Below, in pieces: positions 34,334-47,320 of a stretch of 64,000 nucleotides of DNA. The stretch lies in the NCBI GenBank assembly GCA_018873245.2, contig JAEMBT020000006.1, forward strand, positions 12,990,387 to 13,054,386. The letters are read 5' to 3'. Origin of the DNA: Archegozetes longisetosus (taxonomy: Eukaryota; Arthropoda; Arachnida; Sarcoptiformes; Trhypochthoniidae). Each line of letters begins with the position of its first letter. Positions within the stretch are counted from its first letter, which is position 1. The notes beneath the pieces were generated by a model. It had not been told where the DNA came from, made no database searches, and saw nothing but the letters and a program-made list of their open reading frames with translations. The position numbers were made by a program, and so were the translations under genes.

Positions 34334-35494
34334 TGTTATCTTAATTTGGATTCAGAAATGATTTGGTTTTCTTCAAATGAAAATATTTCTTTGATCTTTT
34401 GCTTCAATTATGGTTTAATTGAAGGTTTTCATGAGATTAATATTTTTTTATTAGCAATTAGTTGAATGAGATGCCGACTTATTATTTATTAGATCTAATT
34501 AACATTTTTTCGATCGATTAATTTGTAATTTATTAATTTACAGACGTATTCACAAGTGACTAAACAAAATGAATGAATCATTCAATTATCTACTCATAAT
34601 TTGATTGTTGTTTCAAACAAAATAATGAAACACTTGTCTCTCACTACATGTCTTTATATAAGCTTCAGATAGTTCTCATTAAAACGATTACTGCATTGAA
34701 AATAAAATAACTGATTATAAGATTAGTACTAAGTATAGGCTTGCAATTCAAGGACAAATAAAATAGTTCGACGACATTTGCTATAGAGAAATAATCGCAC
34801 TTCTAGGCTTTTTACCATAGTTTCGATTGACGTCAACTTATATTTAAATTTACAACCATTTTTTAGTATTTCAGTTGATTTTGTTAGTTACTCATAAAGA
34901 AAACAAATCTTATATCTTATCATATGTTTGGAAACTTTTCAATTTATTGTTCTGTTTTAATAGCCTTTAAATCTATTAAAACTTTCAGATAAATTACGTC
35001 CACTCTTACGAATTTTCATTATTGATATATTCGAGTAATTGTTTTAAATGATTGATAAATTTTATTGAAATAAAAAAGTATGCTTTTTATAATTTTACTG
35101 ATATAGAGTTCTATGAATTAAAGCAATAGTCTAATTACTTGTATTATTATACTTTATAAGAAATAGTAAACATTAAAAGTGGTTACAAAATAGTAACCAT
35201 TAGTAACCAGAGATTTAAAAGTGCCTTCAAATTGATTGATATGAAAATCTCACTAACTATAGACCTCTAGCAACTGAACTAACGAAACTCACAACTTGTT
35301 GCGTATATTTTCAACAAAAAGCTTTTGGCTTAGCTTTAGTTGTATGCCATTGACAATAGGTGACACTACTTTTACTATGATTTCGACAATAAACCAAGAG
35401 TTCATTTGATTGAAACACGTGAGAAAAACAAACTTTCAAGTGAAAACATCTTTCTTTACTTGATAAAATTAGATTTCAATTTAGTCTTAACCTA
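34333..35494. other. intergenic between divergent genes
   Basis: Separates the minus-strand transporter from the plus-strand small protein. AT-rich with no reading frame; it presumably holds both promoters. Confidence 0.5.
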
Positions 35495-35734
35495 ATGGCT
35501 CGTCCAATAAAGTCTTCACCGATGGTACGATTTATGAAATGGATGGGGCTTTTGGCTGGTATGTCAGTTGTAATAAGTTTACATTGGCATGTTTACGGAC
35601 CTGAAGTCTTTAGGAAAAGACAATATAGAGAAATCATCGAAACTAATAATATGATCTTCAAAAATAGAAATATTAATTCTAACCTTTTTGGCGAAAACAA
35701 TACTCATGATCCTTTTGATCCTCCAAAATATTAG
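35495..35734 (+). CDS. small single-pass membrane protein, possibly SMIM20/MITRAC7-like
   Basis: Intact 79-codon frame in one exon, preceded by a pyrimidine-containing leader and followed by AATAAAG near 35802 as a candidate poly(A) signal. A basic N-terminus precedes one hydrophobic segment (about residues 15-30, MKWMGLLAGMSVVISL), then a polar tail with YGPEVFRKRQYREI and a C-terminal DPFDPPKY. The order of one membrane segment, a Y..P......Y stretch and a terminal DPF recalls SMIM20 (MITRAC7), an inner-membrane COX1 assembly factor of about 65-70 residues. The match is by eye and weak; other mitochondrial microproteins fit almost as well. Confidence 0.5.
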   Translation: MARPIKSSPMVRFMKWMGLLAGMSVVISLHWHVYGPEVFRKRQYREIIETNNMIFKNRNINSNLFGENNTHDPFDPPKY

Positions 35735-36269
35735 TTTATTTATTAGACTTTTAAGTGTTTGTTAGGTTTTAATTCAAATCTTTGTAAATACTGATTATTT
35801 AGAATAAAGTCTGCGATTTTGGTCAATATTTGTAATGAGTCTAGCCTGTCAATAAACTTCATAATTAGCTCTATCTAATTGAATCATTTGATTATTCTCT
35901 CTTTAAATTCTTTTTATTCATTCAAAAATAATTATTGCACAAAATAATGTGAAAACATCTTTGTCATATAAACACTTTCAAGACTATCAATGATAGCTTT
36001 GTGACAAAGCCTTAGCCTGATTATGAAATAAGCGTAATGAGATTAAGACCGAAAGAGGTTTAAAAAACAAATTTTAGTCAAAGATCAAAACGAAAATCAA
36101 GTATAAAAAAGTTTTAAGCTCGAAATTGAATTAAAATGTTGAGTAACAAATGTTTGAACCAATTAATAAAATTTGTTAAGTTTGGATTTTAAGTGCTAAA
36201 AATTCGACTAAAAAATCAGATAAATGAGCCATCAATTTTCGAGATTAATGGTTACACCAATTAATATCT
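35735..36269. other. intergenic between convergent genes
   Basis: 3' flanks of the small protein and MAELSTROM; no further gene seen. Confidence 0.5.
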
Positions 36270-37980
36270 TCATTGTCCAGAGCTATAATTATCTGTTCGC
36301 GGCGGTAAACTTCTTCCGCGTCCAATACCCAGACGATTGAACTGTCCGCTTGTTCTTGATTGAGGTCGATTAGTAGCACTTGATTCCGGTCTTTGTTGTG
36401 GCGGCAGTGGAGCCCAATCGTTGTTTGAAGTTGAAGACTGACCACTATCGTGATATCGACGAGAGGGTAAAGGCTTGTAGTCGCGAAATGTTTGCGAATA
36501 AGTCTCTGTGACGACATTCTTGCGTTTTGGTGGCAAATGATTTTCAGTTGGATTAATCTCAAAGATTTTGCACAACTGTTGAGATAACATATAACATAAT
36601 CTTCGGGCCAATCCTTGAGCACAGTGTGGGTTCTCTTGTTCTTCATGGAAAGGACAGTTAGTGTCAGGTGAATAGTCAAACGCAGAAGAGGTTAAATAAT
36701 CTATTAGTGAAAAGTTAACATAAGTATCAAATGAATTGAATAAAAGACTTAAATGACGTATTGGCTGGTACCTTCACCCACTGCTAGAGATATTTTTGGT
36801 TAACTGCGTTTGAGATATGAAATAAAAGGTAAACCAGATCAAGAACTTCGAGATCCCAATTAAAGCTAGGAACTGTTGACCGATACTTCTTTGCCAACCA
36901 TTCAAATACTCCTTTGTTTTGAGGAATGGCATCTTCGCGACAGAAGACCAACATAGGTGTTGGCGAGTTATTGATCTCATTAGTGAATCGCGATTTTGCC
37001 AGTATTTCTACGATCTCCTCAACTATTTTCTGATACTGAGCGCTTGCCAGGGAGAAGCTCTGTAAAGGAATTTTGTGACTAACTTCCGCGTGATCTTTAG
37101 CCATAAAGGCGTAGCCTTTGATAAAGAAAATAATTGTTAATTAAACAATAGTTTTAGACACGATCTAAAAAGCAGTTAGTAAAATGAATCAAACAGATAG
37201 TCAAATACTAATTTAAATTATTCAATAGAAGGAATAATTGCAAACCTATAGGTATAGGTCCAGGATCTATAAATTTGTGATAAGTCAATTGAATGCCATC
37301 TTTGATACTGTACTGACAGATCCCGATCTCGAGCGGCAGAAACTCATTGTTATCCGTCTTAATCATGACATTCGTCGCAACAATAAAAAACGAGGCGTTC
37401 ATCAGTTCTTCTCTAGTCTTATAAGACTTAACACAACATTTGATTATTTTGTCCAAATACTCCTCGCGACTACATTCGTCATCGATTTGTTGACATTCTT
37501 CAGACAAAACGCGCCCAAAGTTTGCCTGATTTTGTCGATCAGCATAAGTTTTGGGCCTTATTTCAATTACTTTTTCATTTGCCTTCTCTTTTTCTGCTTT
37601 AGATTTGTCTTCAAATGGCTTTCTCTCTTCTGGTGACAGATCTATCAGTATAACAACAAACAACTGAAAAAACTATTCAAAACCAAAAACAAAAAATCGA
37701 AAACAAAACGTAAAAATGCTATGAAAGAGAAAATTTGGAAGAAATTTAACTGACTTGCAATACGAAGTAAAGACAACAAATAAATAGAACAATAATTGAG
37801 TTAATTATTTGTAACTAATTGTAACAAATTAGGGAACAATGAAATACTTTGCCAGTTTTGTCCAGCTATTCTCTGTAATTCACTGTCATTTAGGTGCAAA
37901 TATTTTCCTTCGCTTTTCAGTGATGACTGCGTGTGCAACAAATAGTAAAAGAATGCGTTTCTTGCTTTCACTTTACCCAT
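36270..37980 (-). CDS. mael: MAELSTROM (piRNA pathway / transposon silencing)
   Basis: Nuclear and nuage factor required for piRNA-guided transcriptional silencing of transposons in the germline. Exons 37848-37980, 37246-37641, 36772-37115, 36270-36700. An HMG box opens the protein (KARNAFFYYLLHTQ, then AGQNWQ/NLSPEERKPFE across the first intron). The MAEL domain follows with LPLEIGICQYS, YHKFIDPGPIPIGY, WDLEVLDLVY and FDYSPDTNCPFHEE, then NPHCAQG. The zinc-type E-H-H-C set (E in LPLEIG, H in TYHKF, H in CPFHEE, C in HCAQG) is intact. An arginine/glycine-rich tail (GIGRGRSLPPR) ends it. Length about 434. Exon 3 is one base short: at the run 36793-36797 an extra A is needed to reach the GTACC donor in phase with exon 4. 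Confidence 0.87.
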
Positions 37981-40900
37981 AATTACGCTTTAATTTAATT
38001 GTCAAATATTTAATTGAATTTCAGTTCAAATTAAACAAAATAACGGACGGATTGTTGTAGTGCTAGCGCTTAAACTCAATACAAATAAAGCTAACTTGAA
38101 AGTGATGAAACTGTTACTGTCTATACATAAATAATGGCTGTTAATACAACAATCAAATATTAAATCCCTATTTGCTTTGTCTCGTTAGTCGCTAGTCAGT
38201 TAGATTCATAACAATAAAACATCTAATCTGAAGACATTTAATTTTATTGTTTGGAGGAACTTCAAGCGATTGCGAGTCGATTTCATTATTTAAATGGATT
38301 TTCTTTAAGATTTATCTTAAGTTCAATATTACCGTAGTAAAAACTTTTATTCTACTGAATAAGTTACAAAATAGACAATAAAAGTTCGTCTTCTCGATTA
38401 GTAATCTCAAACTGATTGTAAATGAGCATCAATGATTCGTTCAACTGATCATCAAAGTCTTAAATTGTTCTTGAACTAATTTTGAGATGAATAAAAGAAG
38501 ATTTTTTCCTTTTATTTGAGATCCTGAGGGAATGTCTACTAGTTAGTGAAGTCTAAAATACATATACAACAGAAATAAAGCCAATTACGGCACTATTAGA
38601 GGTCTGCAATCACGTTTCTTTCATATAAGACTAGCTAATTGAGTAAACCAAATGTTTAACATTGACCGATTCTCAAATAGGTTTAGCTAAACCACAAAAG
38701 TTAGTAAGCAGCTTAAAAATTCACTCATGTATGAGGAAATGAGTGCAAATTGCTCAAGATTTATGCCTAAATGAAATCACATTGGAAGCAAAAGTTACTA
38801 GCCTTAAAAGGTTTATGATATTACTTTCAGTTTCAATATAGGAAAGTGTGTCTAACGCTTTTTTATATATTCTTCGATAAGACCACAATAACCAGAACTT
38901 ATTCAGTAAACCGTTTATTAACTCTTAATGATTGGAGGCATACTTTTGATAATGGCTTAAATTATTTAGTTTTACTTTCATTTTATACAACTGAAACTTG
39001 TGATTTTTATTTACTCAGATAATAAATGATTTTCTACTTGAACACAATTGAGGCGTGAGGCCACGATTAATTATGACATTGACTATGATTAATTCAAAAA
39101 GTAAATAAACGAAACATAGTTTAATGATTCGGCTAACAGCAGCTGTTATTATGTAACAATATTCAGTTTTTTCCTCTCAGGCTATTGAAATAGGAATCAA
39201 ATTATTACTACTGATGCTAAAGTAGAATAACGAAATTTTAAAATCAGGATAATCTTATAAAAATTAATTTGGATCTGAAGAATCATTTATTTCACTTTCT
39301 TATGCTTTCTTTTAACGAGTTTGCATAATTATCTTATTCTTTGATTTGCTGTTTTGTTTCAATCCCATATGTTTCAGAAAGAGATAGCTCATTTCTTCTT
39401 TGCATGACTAAAAGACATTCAATTTGTTATAAACAAGGTAGTAAACTTTTTTTACCTATTTTAAATCTTCTGTTTTCTGTAATGGCAATTGTTATTGAAG
39501 AAATTGCTAGTTTCCATCTTACATTTAATTTAGAATTATAGAACCGTCCGTTTTCTTGTCATTTGTTTCGGATTATGATAAATCATTTGAAAAATTTCAC
39601 GCAAGCATCAACTATTTCACAAAAACAGAATAGAAGCCTTGAGTAAATGTTTGAAAACTTGTTGAAATATCAACTGTTTTCAATAACAAATTTCTGGAAA
39701 ATACAGGAACTACACCTACCAATCTGTTTAATGGCAACTTTGGTTTTGAACAACTGCAACTATTAGTTAAAACTGCAATTTTCACTTTATCACATCGATC
39801 TATTTTAAAATTGATTTCAAATTCAATGCTTATCGAAACTTATTTGAGACATTTTCCTTTTATTCTACTAAAAAATGTTGAATCTAATAAAAAAAACGTG
39901 AAACTTGTTCAATCGAAGAGAAATAGTTCCACTTGACCTCTATGTACAAGAGATTTGTGCTTGATAGGAACTCTGTGACTGTAGCTGTTTGTCAGATCGA
40001 AGTTCAAGTTTAAAGTTCTCTTCTAAAATCCTTATAACAATTTAAAACTCTTATTAATATGAATTGAGTCCTACTTGAATTGTTTTCAATCATATAACCT
40101 GATAGTGACTAGATTAATAATTATATCATGTGCTAGCGGAGTTTCTTTCAATATCAGAGTTAGTACCATTTAAAAAAACTAATAAATAACCAGATATTAA
40201 GTACTTTCGCATGTTTATTGCGCCAAATATTATGTCAAGATAAGAGCCAATCATAAATTTTTACTACAAGTTTTGCAAATAACAATTAATTACACTACAC
40301 TCTTATACCAATAACTTATAAACAATAAATATTCGTAAACTAATACCTTCTTACAATCTGCTTGAATTTACGGTCCATTTTGCATTTTTTAATCATTAAA
40401 AATGTGAAAATAAATTTATGAACTAATAAGCATTGACTAATTGACATAGAATTTACATTGAAATGAGGATGTTTTATTGGAAAAACTTGTAATTCATATT
40501 CACAAACATCGAATGATTCAAATTTATGAAAATTTATTGAATTTAAATGTTGTAAAGATCGTGTTGAAGTTAATTCTACCTTCAAGTAATTATTAAATGA
40601 TTGTAAACTGAGGTAATAATCGAATAAGACAAAGATAGATGTTTTATTTAAGTTTACCTTTGAAGCCTCACTTATTCTTGAGCACATCTTTCATAAGATC
40701 TTTTAAACTGTTTCTAAATTCAATTGAAACCAGGCTTACAGAAGTAATGCCCGAAGTCCTAAAAGTTAAAAAACAATAACTCATACTAACCAAACGTTTG
40801 TCATAGAAAAGTGTCGATTCTGAGCGAGAAAAACAAATTATTGTTCAATAGGTTGTTATAACTTGAAATAAGATCAAGACTTAAGGAGTTGAAATTGAAA

Positions 40901-43138
40901 AGTTAAAGCCATAGAAGTGAAACTGATAAATAGTAATGAACCTGAATTAGATTATATTTAAATTTTTTAAACTATCAAAGATTATCGATTATTGCATAGC
41001 ATTCTAAATAATCAACTTAGACCTAGCAAGTTATCGTAAGTTCATTTAAGTTCAATAACAATATTTTTTCTCATAACATATAGTTTTAAATTCGAAATTG
41101 AGATAAGTTTTTAATCTAATCGATAAAAATATAAAGAATGAGTTGAAAAATTTGAAAATTAAGTACTTAAAAATGAACTTGACTTTAGTCCACCAGGATT
41201 CTTGTAGATACCAAATTCGATAAAAGTTCGTTGAGTTATTTAAAGTAGTTACTTTGTTTTGACGGCTGATCTGCCAGATCATATAATAAAAAATGTTTAG
41301 AATCGAGTAATCCATAAGCTTCTCAAACAAATAATCACTTTTGGCACATTCAGTCGTTGATAAGATCTATTTGAACTGAAGCTGAATTATTCTGTCGAGC
41401 AAATACAGAAAAAAATGACACGATTTATCTATGAATTATGCAAATAAACAATTAACCTGAAATTGAGTAACTTCGTTGTCCCTTTTAATTCAGAAGATTT
41501 CTCGATATTAAATCTATGTACTCAGTCTATACGAAATAACATTAAGAAATTAGTCAATATGAGCGAACTATAGTCCGAACAAGATTTCGTTATATGATTT
41601 GAAGATGTCAGATTAAGAAAATTTGAAGTAAATGAACATTAAATATACACAACAATCATGATTTCTATTCTGAATGCCTAAAAGCAATATTTTTGCAGAT
41701 TCGAATATAGCCTATCAAATTTCTAATAAATAGAGTATAATCTCAAATTGGCCATTTGAGTAAACACAATTGAAAAGCTCATAAACGTATCTACAATATT
41801 AGAATTGACATTCTAAGTTGACTACAGCTTACAATTTTATTTGAAGAACTTAAATATTTTCAATTTTTTACAATTAAAGACACATTTTTATAAATTTATT
41901 ATACGTCCGGCTTATATTTGTAAGTGGTTTTTAAATGTAGGATGATTGGTTAATCATGGAAAATTTATCAGATAAGAAATACATGATTTCATATGATAGA
42001 GTCAACACTCATATAGACATAAAAACCAAACGTAATTAGCAATAAAATTAAATCATTAGAACAATGTTGTCAAAGTCAGTTCTCATATAGTATTTCAATA
42101 GTATTTTCAAAGTGATTTGGATTAGATAGCTTTCATAATTAAGGTGCACTAATTGAAAGTTGCGAGAATGCTACAAAATTTCAATATTGTTTAATAATAC
42201 AAAAGCAGTCTTCGATGTCTTAATCGAATAGATTGAAAAGCAATTAAACTAGATAATTTGTTTATCAATGAGGCTAAATTCATTTCTAAAATCAATTCAA
42301 GTGAATTTTTGAAAATGAAGATATCAAAAAAATCTAATTTAATAAGCAATGAGCCTTAATTTGGTCAAGTCTTTTATTAGGCCTTGCCTTTAGGCTTATG
42401 ATCTTGAGCTTATGACATAATTTGAAGTATCTATAATTGATTTTAGATTACCATTGCATAAACTATTACAATTCCGGCCATTAATATTCAGAATTTCGTA
42501 AAAATTGATATCTAGCGGATATTATGTCCGGAAGGTATTCAGAAATCACTTTTTAATTGTAGAGATTATGAAATGATCCCGCTTATATCTTCTATCAAAC
42601 CCAAACACTTTTAAAATATATACTATTGTGTATAGCCAAAAATATTGATTGGGAGCTGTACTCAACTTAATTACAGCATTCATGTTTGTATGATTGATAA
42701 GGATATGCGTTTAATATATGCGAATTGTATTCTAACTGTTTATCTCAACAACTTGTTTAATCTATAAAGTTAACTAATTAAAATGATATAGAGTCAAGTA
42801 TATACTTGAAATAAAAAAAGTACATAACTTTCGATTTTATAGTTGGTATGACTTTTTTGTTGACCTTGTGTTTATTGTAAACTTTTAAAAGTTTTAATTG
42901 AATTCGAAGATTATTTTTATTTTTGTTACTTTGCTAGTTTTCTGAATTTGAATTATTTGACTTTGAAATGAACCGAATTGTGGAAAGATGGAAATCAATC
43001 TATTTCATAAATTTCTACGCGTCATGACTAGAATCCCAAAGTATTTGCAAAGCAAGTTTTTATTACTAAATTAAATTAAAGAGAAAGTTATATAAGTACT
43101 GATCAGGAACTAATTAACTTGAGGTATAATTTAATCCT
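37981..43138. other. 5.2-kb gene-poor region
   Basis: AT-rich throughout. The longest open frame (40340-40687, minus, 115 codons) has no motif I recognise and ordinary composition for random AT-rich DNA. No tRNA, rRNA or clear transposon seen. Confidence 0.45.
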
Positions 43139-43432
43139 ATGAGTTTGAAAGGTTCGAGAGATACTTCAAAAGTCACAAATAAATACAAAATTGAGCCAAC
43201 AGTGCAAAATTTCATAAAATTTAATGATTTAGGCTTTAAAGTTGGTTTAAATTTAGCATGAAATTTCTATCGAATAGCTTGAGAACCTGGAGAGCCAATC
43301 CGAAAATTGACAGTCTTTGGAAAAGATAAAGGTTTCACCAAATTTACTCCTGACAACAATAGTTACGATTATGAGAAGCTAAAGAAGTTTGCACCTCTGG
43401 TACCTGTTGACGTCGAGCTTTGATTTTGACAA
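43139..43432 (+). pseudogene. small gene-like frame with two in-frame TGA codons, unrecognised
   Basis: ATG at 43139 begins one continuous frame of 97 codons ending in TGA at 43430-43432, interrupted only by TGA at 43259-43261 and 43280-43282. The C-terminal half reads like real protein (EPGEPIRKLTVFGKDKGFTK, then YDYEKLKKFAPLVPVDVEL). Both stops would fit Trp codons changed by one base, in GLNLA-x-NFYRIA-x-EPG. I do not recognise the family. No introns are needed, so a processed pseudogene is the simplest reading. Selenocysteine or stop readthrough are less likely. Confidence 0.4.
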
Positions 43433-44246
43433 AATAAACTTGTTTAAACTGATCAAAGTAAGAATAAAGGATAATATCGGTTATATTAATTTTATATAGT
43501 ATAAGTTTATAGATCAAAATTGATCTATAAATACTTAATTTGAAATTCTAAAATGTGCAAAATAAGCATAGAATAAGAACAAGATTTGTTAGTTTTTGGT
43601 AACAAATCACAAATAAAATAAAGTACTATTAATTAACAAAACTTTGAGACTATTTCGTGACTGTCATGGAATTAGTAATTTTTAGTATAAATGAAATTTG
43701 AGAGTTGGAAATTTGAGAGATTACAAGCTAATAATAATATCTGAAACTGAAAACCTTGTAACCATTAGTGATATTTTAGTCGAAAAAAATTCTTTACTGA
43801 CAACAGATTTAAGTCTGAAACTAGTCGAAACAATTGTTATTATATGCGCTGTTGATTGCCTGAAAAATGACTTCGACATTTCAATAGGCACTTTCATAAT
43901 TGAATATTTTTTTCATCTGATACGTAATATTCAATACTTTAAATCTTAAATACTTCACACATGAACTGTTAGGTTTGGAATAAATCATTTATTACTGATT
44001 TTTTGCATTATATCTGTACTGTGGTTGGAATGTAAACAAAATGCTTTACTTTGTATTAAATACTAAATTGAGGAAAATTTCAATGAAAACTTCAATTTTA
44101 TCAAGTCTTTGTTGAGTCAATCTTTTAGCAAAAGCAATCTGTTCTTATTATTGTATATTAAAACAAATTTTCAAAAAAAAAATATGTTAAGCAGATATTA
44201 AGAAAAATTTGAATTTTGCCTTATTTCCTTCACTTCACGGTATGTA
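43433..44246. other. intergenic, nothing recognised
   Basis: AT-rich; an 83-codon frame at 43698-43949 has no motif or context supporting it. Confidence 0.4.
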
Positions 44247-44720
44247 TCACAATATCTCTATAATTAAAGGAAATATTTCATCTAAAAAATTGAATTTACG
44301 CTTTACTAACTTTTTAATGCTTTCATAAACTTCTCTGAAAGCTTTAACAGTTTCTGAAAATTGACGGCCAATAAGTCCCGCCTCCACTAATTCTCGTTGA
44401 GCCTGAACTACAGAACTGATTGATGTATTTAGTTCGCCAAATACAGGTTGATAACTGTCCACCACTTTCTTTAATCATATATTTGTTTGTGCTTAATGTA
44501 ACGTTATTAGCCTTCATATCTTAAATATATTATGTAACAACTTGTAATGAACGTCTGTTTTTTAGTAAAAAGACAACTTTAAAAGCTTTATCAAAGATTA
44601 GAAAGTTTTTCATTCAAAATTGATTTTCAACTTTCAGTTGCTTCATCACGTAAAGGTTGCAATTCCAGTACTTGGCCTTTAAATTGAGAACTCAATGCGA
44701 AAAAATATCTTCAGGAATTA
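44247..44720 (-). CDS. possible exons of a helical protein, unrecognised
   Basis: Two blocks look protein-coding by composition. Upstream (about 44627-44700, minus): ALSSQFKGQVLELQPLRDE, then ATES. Downstream (44247-44468): VVDSYQPVFGELNTSISS, VVQAQRELVEAGLIG and FSETVKAFREVYESIKKLV. Both are amphipathic helix-rich, as in secreted or lipid-associated helical proteins. A GT donor (A/GTTGAA) and AG acceptor (TTAAAG) exist between them, but the phases do not match, so the model is incomplete or the gene is decayed. No start codon identified. Confidence 0.28.
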
Positions 44721-45609
44721 AGCTTTAAGTTAATTATTATATAAGTAAGATTTTCCCGAACGATAACTTTCTCCACGAGATGTGATAATATGCATCGAGT
44801 TGTAACAATTTTTTTAATTGCAATGCCGAGTACTGGTTCTGCAAATTTCTAACAAAAATTGTAAAAGCCTTAAAATTTTTGCTTAATTAAATTGTTTAGC
44901 ATTTAATATTTGATATTTGTTAGCGATGTCACTCTAGATTTAGATGATGTGAAGTGTGTAGTGTTAAAACCAGTTCCAATGTTTAATTGAGTTGTATAGA
45001 CAGGCTATTCAATCATCTCTAGATAACTAACTTTGTTTAAGAGACAACTTCATCTATTCTTTGACAAAAATATTAATTTTGTTTTCCAACTTTTATATTA
45101 TACCTATTAGTGGAATCGTAATTATGTTATTGGAAGAAAGTGAAAGCGAATCGTGAGCGAGCCATAAATAACTGTAATTTACAAGTAAGTAAGTAATAAA
45201 ATCAAATCTAATTCTCCCTAACTATTTATTATAATCTTATGATAATTGTAAGATTCAATATATCAGTCACGTTAGTAGAAGATATAGATTAATTTATTTT
45301 TTGTTTTTCTTTTTTGTTTTTGCTTTTTTTGTCTATCATTAGCACATTCTATTTCAATGATGGAAAAGTTTTTTCTTATTCATTAAAAGTCTGTCAAATA
45401 AGTCAGATTTGAGTTTTGTCTCCCGAGTCACTTACCACATAAGCTCACATCTATTCCAAGCTTTATTTTTTTATTGATATTTTTATCTTACTCATCACTT
45501 CAATCTATTTAGACTCGATTAGAAGTTAATATCTGATTGAAATTTGAATATCGGACTTTTAAAATTTGAAATTAGATATCTCGAAACATCAAATTTTAAG
45601 CAAAAGATT
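44721..45609. other. upstream region of desaturase 2
   Basis: AT-rich with a pyrimidine-rich tract at 45297-45330; no gene recognised. An open frame leads into the desaturase from 45544, but its only ATG is at 45610. Confidence 0.4.
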
Positions 45610-47320
45610 ATGACAGACGACAACAGAAAATCAGAAAACTTAGAAGACTCACAAAATGAGAGTCAAAGGCAAAGCGAAGAGACCGTTGAACTAAATGCTT
45701 GTGAAAAAGTGGAATCGGTTGTTGACTTAGAAGAATCTGAAAGTGAGAATGAAAAGCCAAATGAAGAAACCATTGAACTGAATATCAGTGAGAAAAAGCA
45801 AACAATTCTCAATTTAGAGGAATCTAATGAGAAAATCAAAGAGATTGTTGACGAAGAGCCGGCTTCAAAGTTCAAAATCTTTGGTTACCGACCATCGCAA
45901 TTGAAATGGTCAAACATAATATGGCTAACAGTTATACATATTCTTGCAGTTTATGCCTATATTCACGCCATGTTTAATCCAGTAAAGTTTTTAACATTTT
46001 GTTTTGCGGTCACTGTCTCGGCTGGCGCTGGTTTCGGAATGAGTGTGGGTAAGAAATAACAGAATAGTGATTTTTTGAGAAAATTTATTCATATCAAATA
46101 TTGAATAACATTAAACAACAAATCTATAGGGGGCCATAGACTTTGGTCTCACCGCACATTCAAAGCAAAATTTCCTCTTAGACTACTTCTAATGATTTTG
46201 CAAACGATGACAATCAATGGATCGATATTCTCCTACTGTCGTGATCACCGAAATCATCACAAATGGCCAGCAACACACGCTGATCCTAAAAACCCTGCTC
46301 GAGGATTTTTCTTCGCGCATATGGGCTGGTGGTTACTGAAGAAGAGGCCAGAAGTTATTGAATATGGAAAGAAATTTACGTTTGAAGATCTATTGAGTGA
46401 TCCGCTGGTTGTATTTCAACATAAGTACTATATTCCGCTTGTAATCATTTTCAGTTTCATGTTCCCAACTTTGACTCCTGTTCTTTTATGGAATGAGAAT
46501 ATATTGACCTCATTCTTGATTTGTTGTTGTCTTCGAGTGGTAGTTGTTTTACATCATCTCTTTACTGTTAACTCAGTGGCTCACTTTTGGGGACATAGGT
46601 TAGTGCGGGGCAGATTTAAGCCTTTCGGGCAACTGGTTAAACTCGTGAACTTTATAGCGATTTGATTAATTAATGATTTTGTTTTTATTATAGGCCCTAT
46701 GATAGATTCATGAAACCGACTGAAAATCGCATTATCAATTGGATAAGTATGGGTAAGAAGTGAATAAATTAACTGATAAATTCAGACCCTTATAATTATC
46801 ATTTCTAACTGACTGACTCTCAATGCTAGGTGAAGGCAATCATAACTATCATCATGTATTTCCGTGGTAAGAGATCAATAGCGATAAGAATGAAGAGGAG
46901 GAAAATTTTGATGCAAAAAATCTATTTTCTAATTTTCCTTCAAATTGTTCGCATTTGAAAGAGTTATGAGATGTTAATAAGTAAATATTGTTGTTGTTTA
47001 GGGACTATTCAAACAGCGAGAAGACCTGGTGGGAGATCTTTAATCCTGCTACACTTTTCATCGATTTCTGTAAACTGATTGGTTTGGCATCTGATCTAAA
47101 GAAGCCGTCGCCTGAGATGATACAGAAAGTAATTGCACGTAAAGGTTTACCTGAATATTTTGAAGCAGACAAGAAAAGAAACTTATGCAAAAAAATATGT
47201 ATCGGTTTTGTTGATTGGGTTTTCGGTATCATATTCGCAAAGTGGCCCATTTGGCCGATCATTATTTTTAAACTGCTGACTGGACAGCAGCTTATTGTTA
47301 TAGATTGGCCTATTTGGTAA
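45610..47320 (+). CDS. acyl-CoA delta-9-type desaturase 2, with acidic N-terminal extension
   Basis: ER membrane di-iron desaturase that introduces a cis double bond into fatty acyl-CoA with cytochrome b5. Exons 45610-46048, 46130-46598, 46694-46752, 46830-46866, 47002-47320 encode 440 residues, in phase throughout. Histidine boxes HRLWSH, HRNHHK and GNHNYHH are intact, as are DPKNPARGFFFAHMGWW and VNSVAHFWGHRPYDR. Hydrophobic segments pair as usual around boxes 1 and 3. The first ~95 residues are very acidic and contain an internal repeat (EETVELN..EK and EETIELN..EK, each followed by LEES). This extension is absent from desaturase 1 and makes the protein about 80 residues longer than typical family members. 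Lineage-specific divergence leaves substrate and regiochemistry open. Confidence 0.9.

Noticed and set aside
34184..34465. Open frame with poly-Tyr or poly-Leu
   Set aside because: It is the ATT microsatellite read in different frames, overlapping the transporter's first exon.
36245..36679. 144-codon frame antiparallel-phase to mael exon 4
   Set aside because: Same strand, different frame from the conserved FDY..C.FHE sequence; a shadow of the real exon.
40340..40687. 115-codon minus-strand frame in the gene-poor region
   Set aside because: Longest frame there, but no motif, signal peptide or splice context; compatible with chance in AT-rich DNA. Kept out of the gene list.
43139..43432. UGA reassigned to Trp in the nuclear code
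   Set aside because: Several genes here end in TGA at the expected place and use TGG for conserved Trp; no animal nuclear genome is known with this code.
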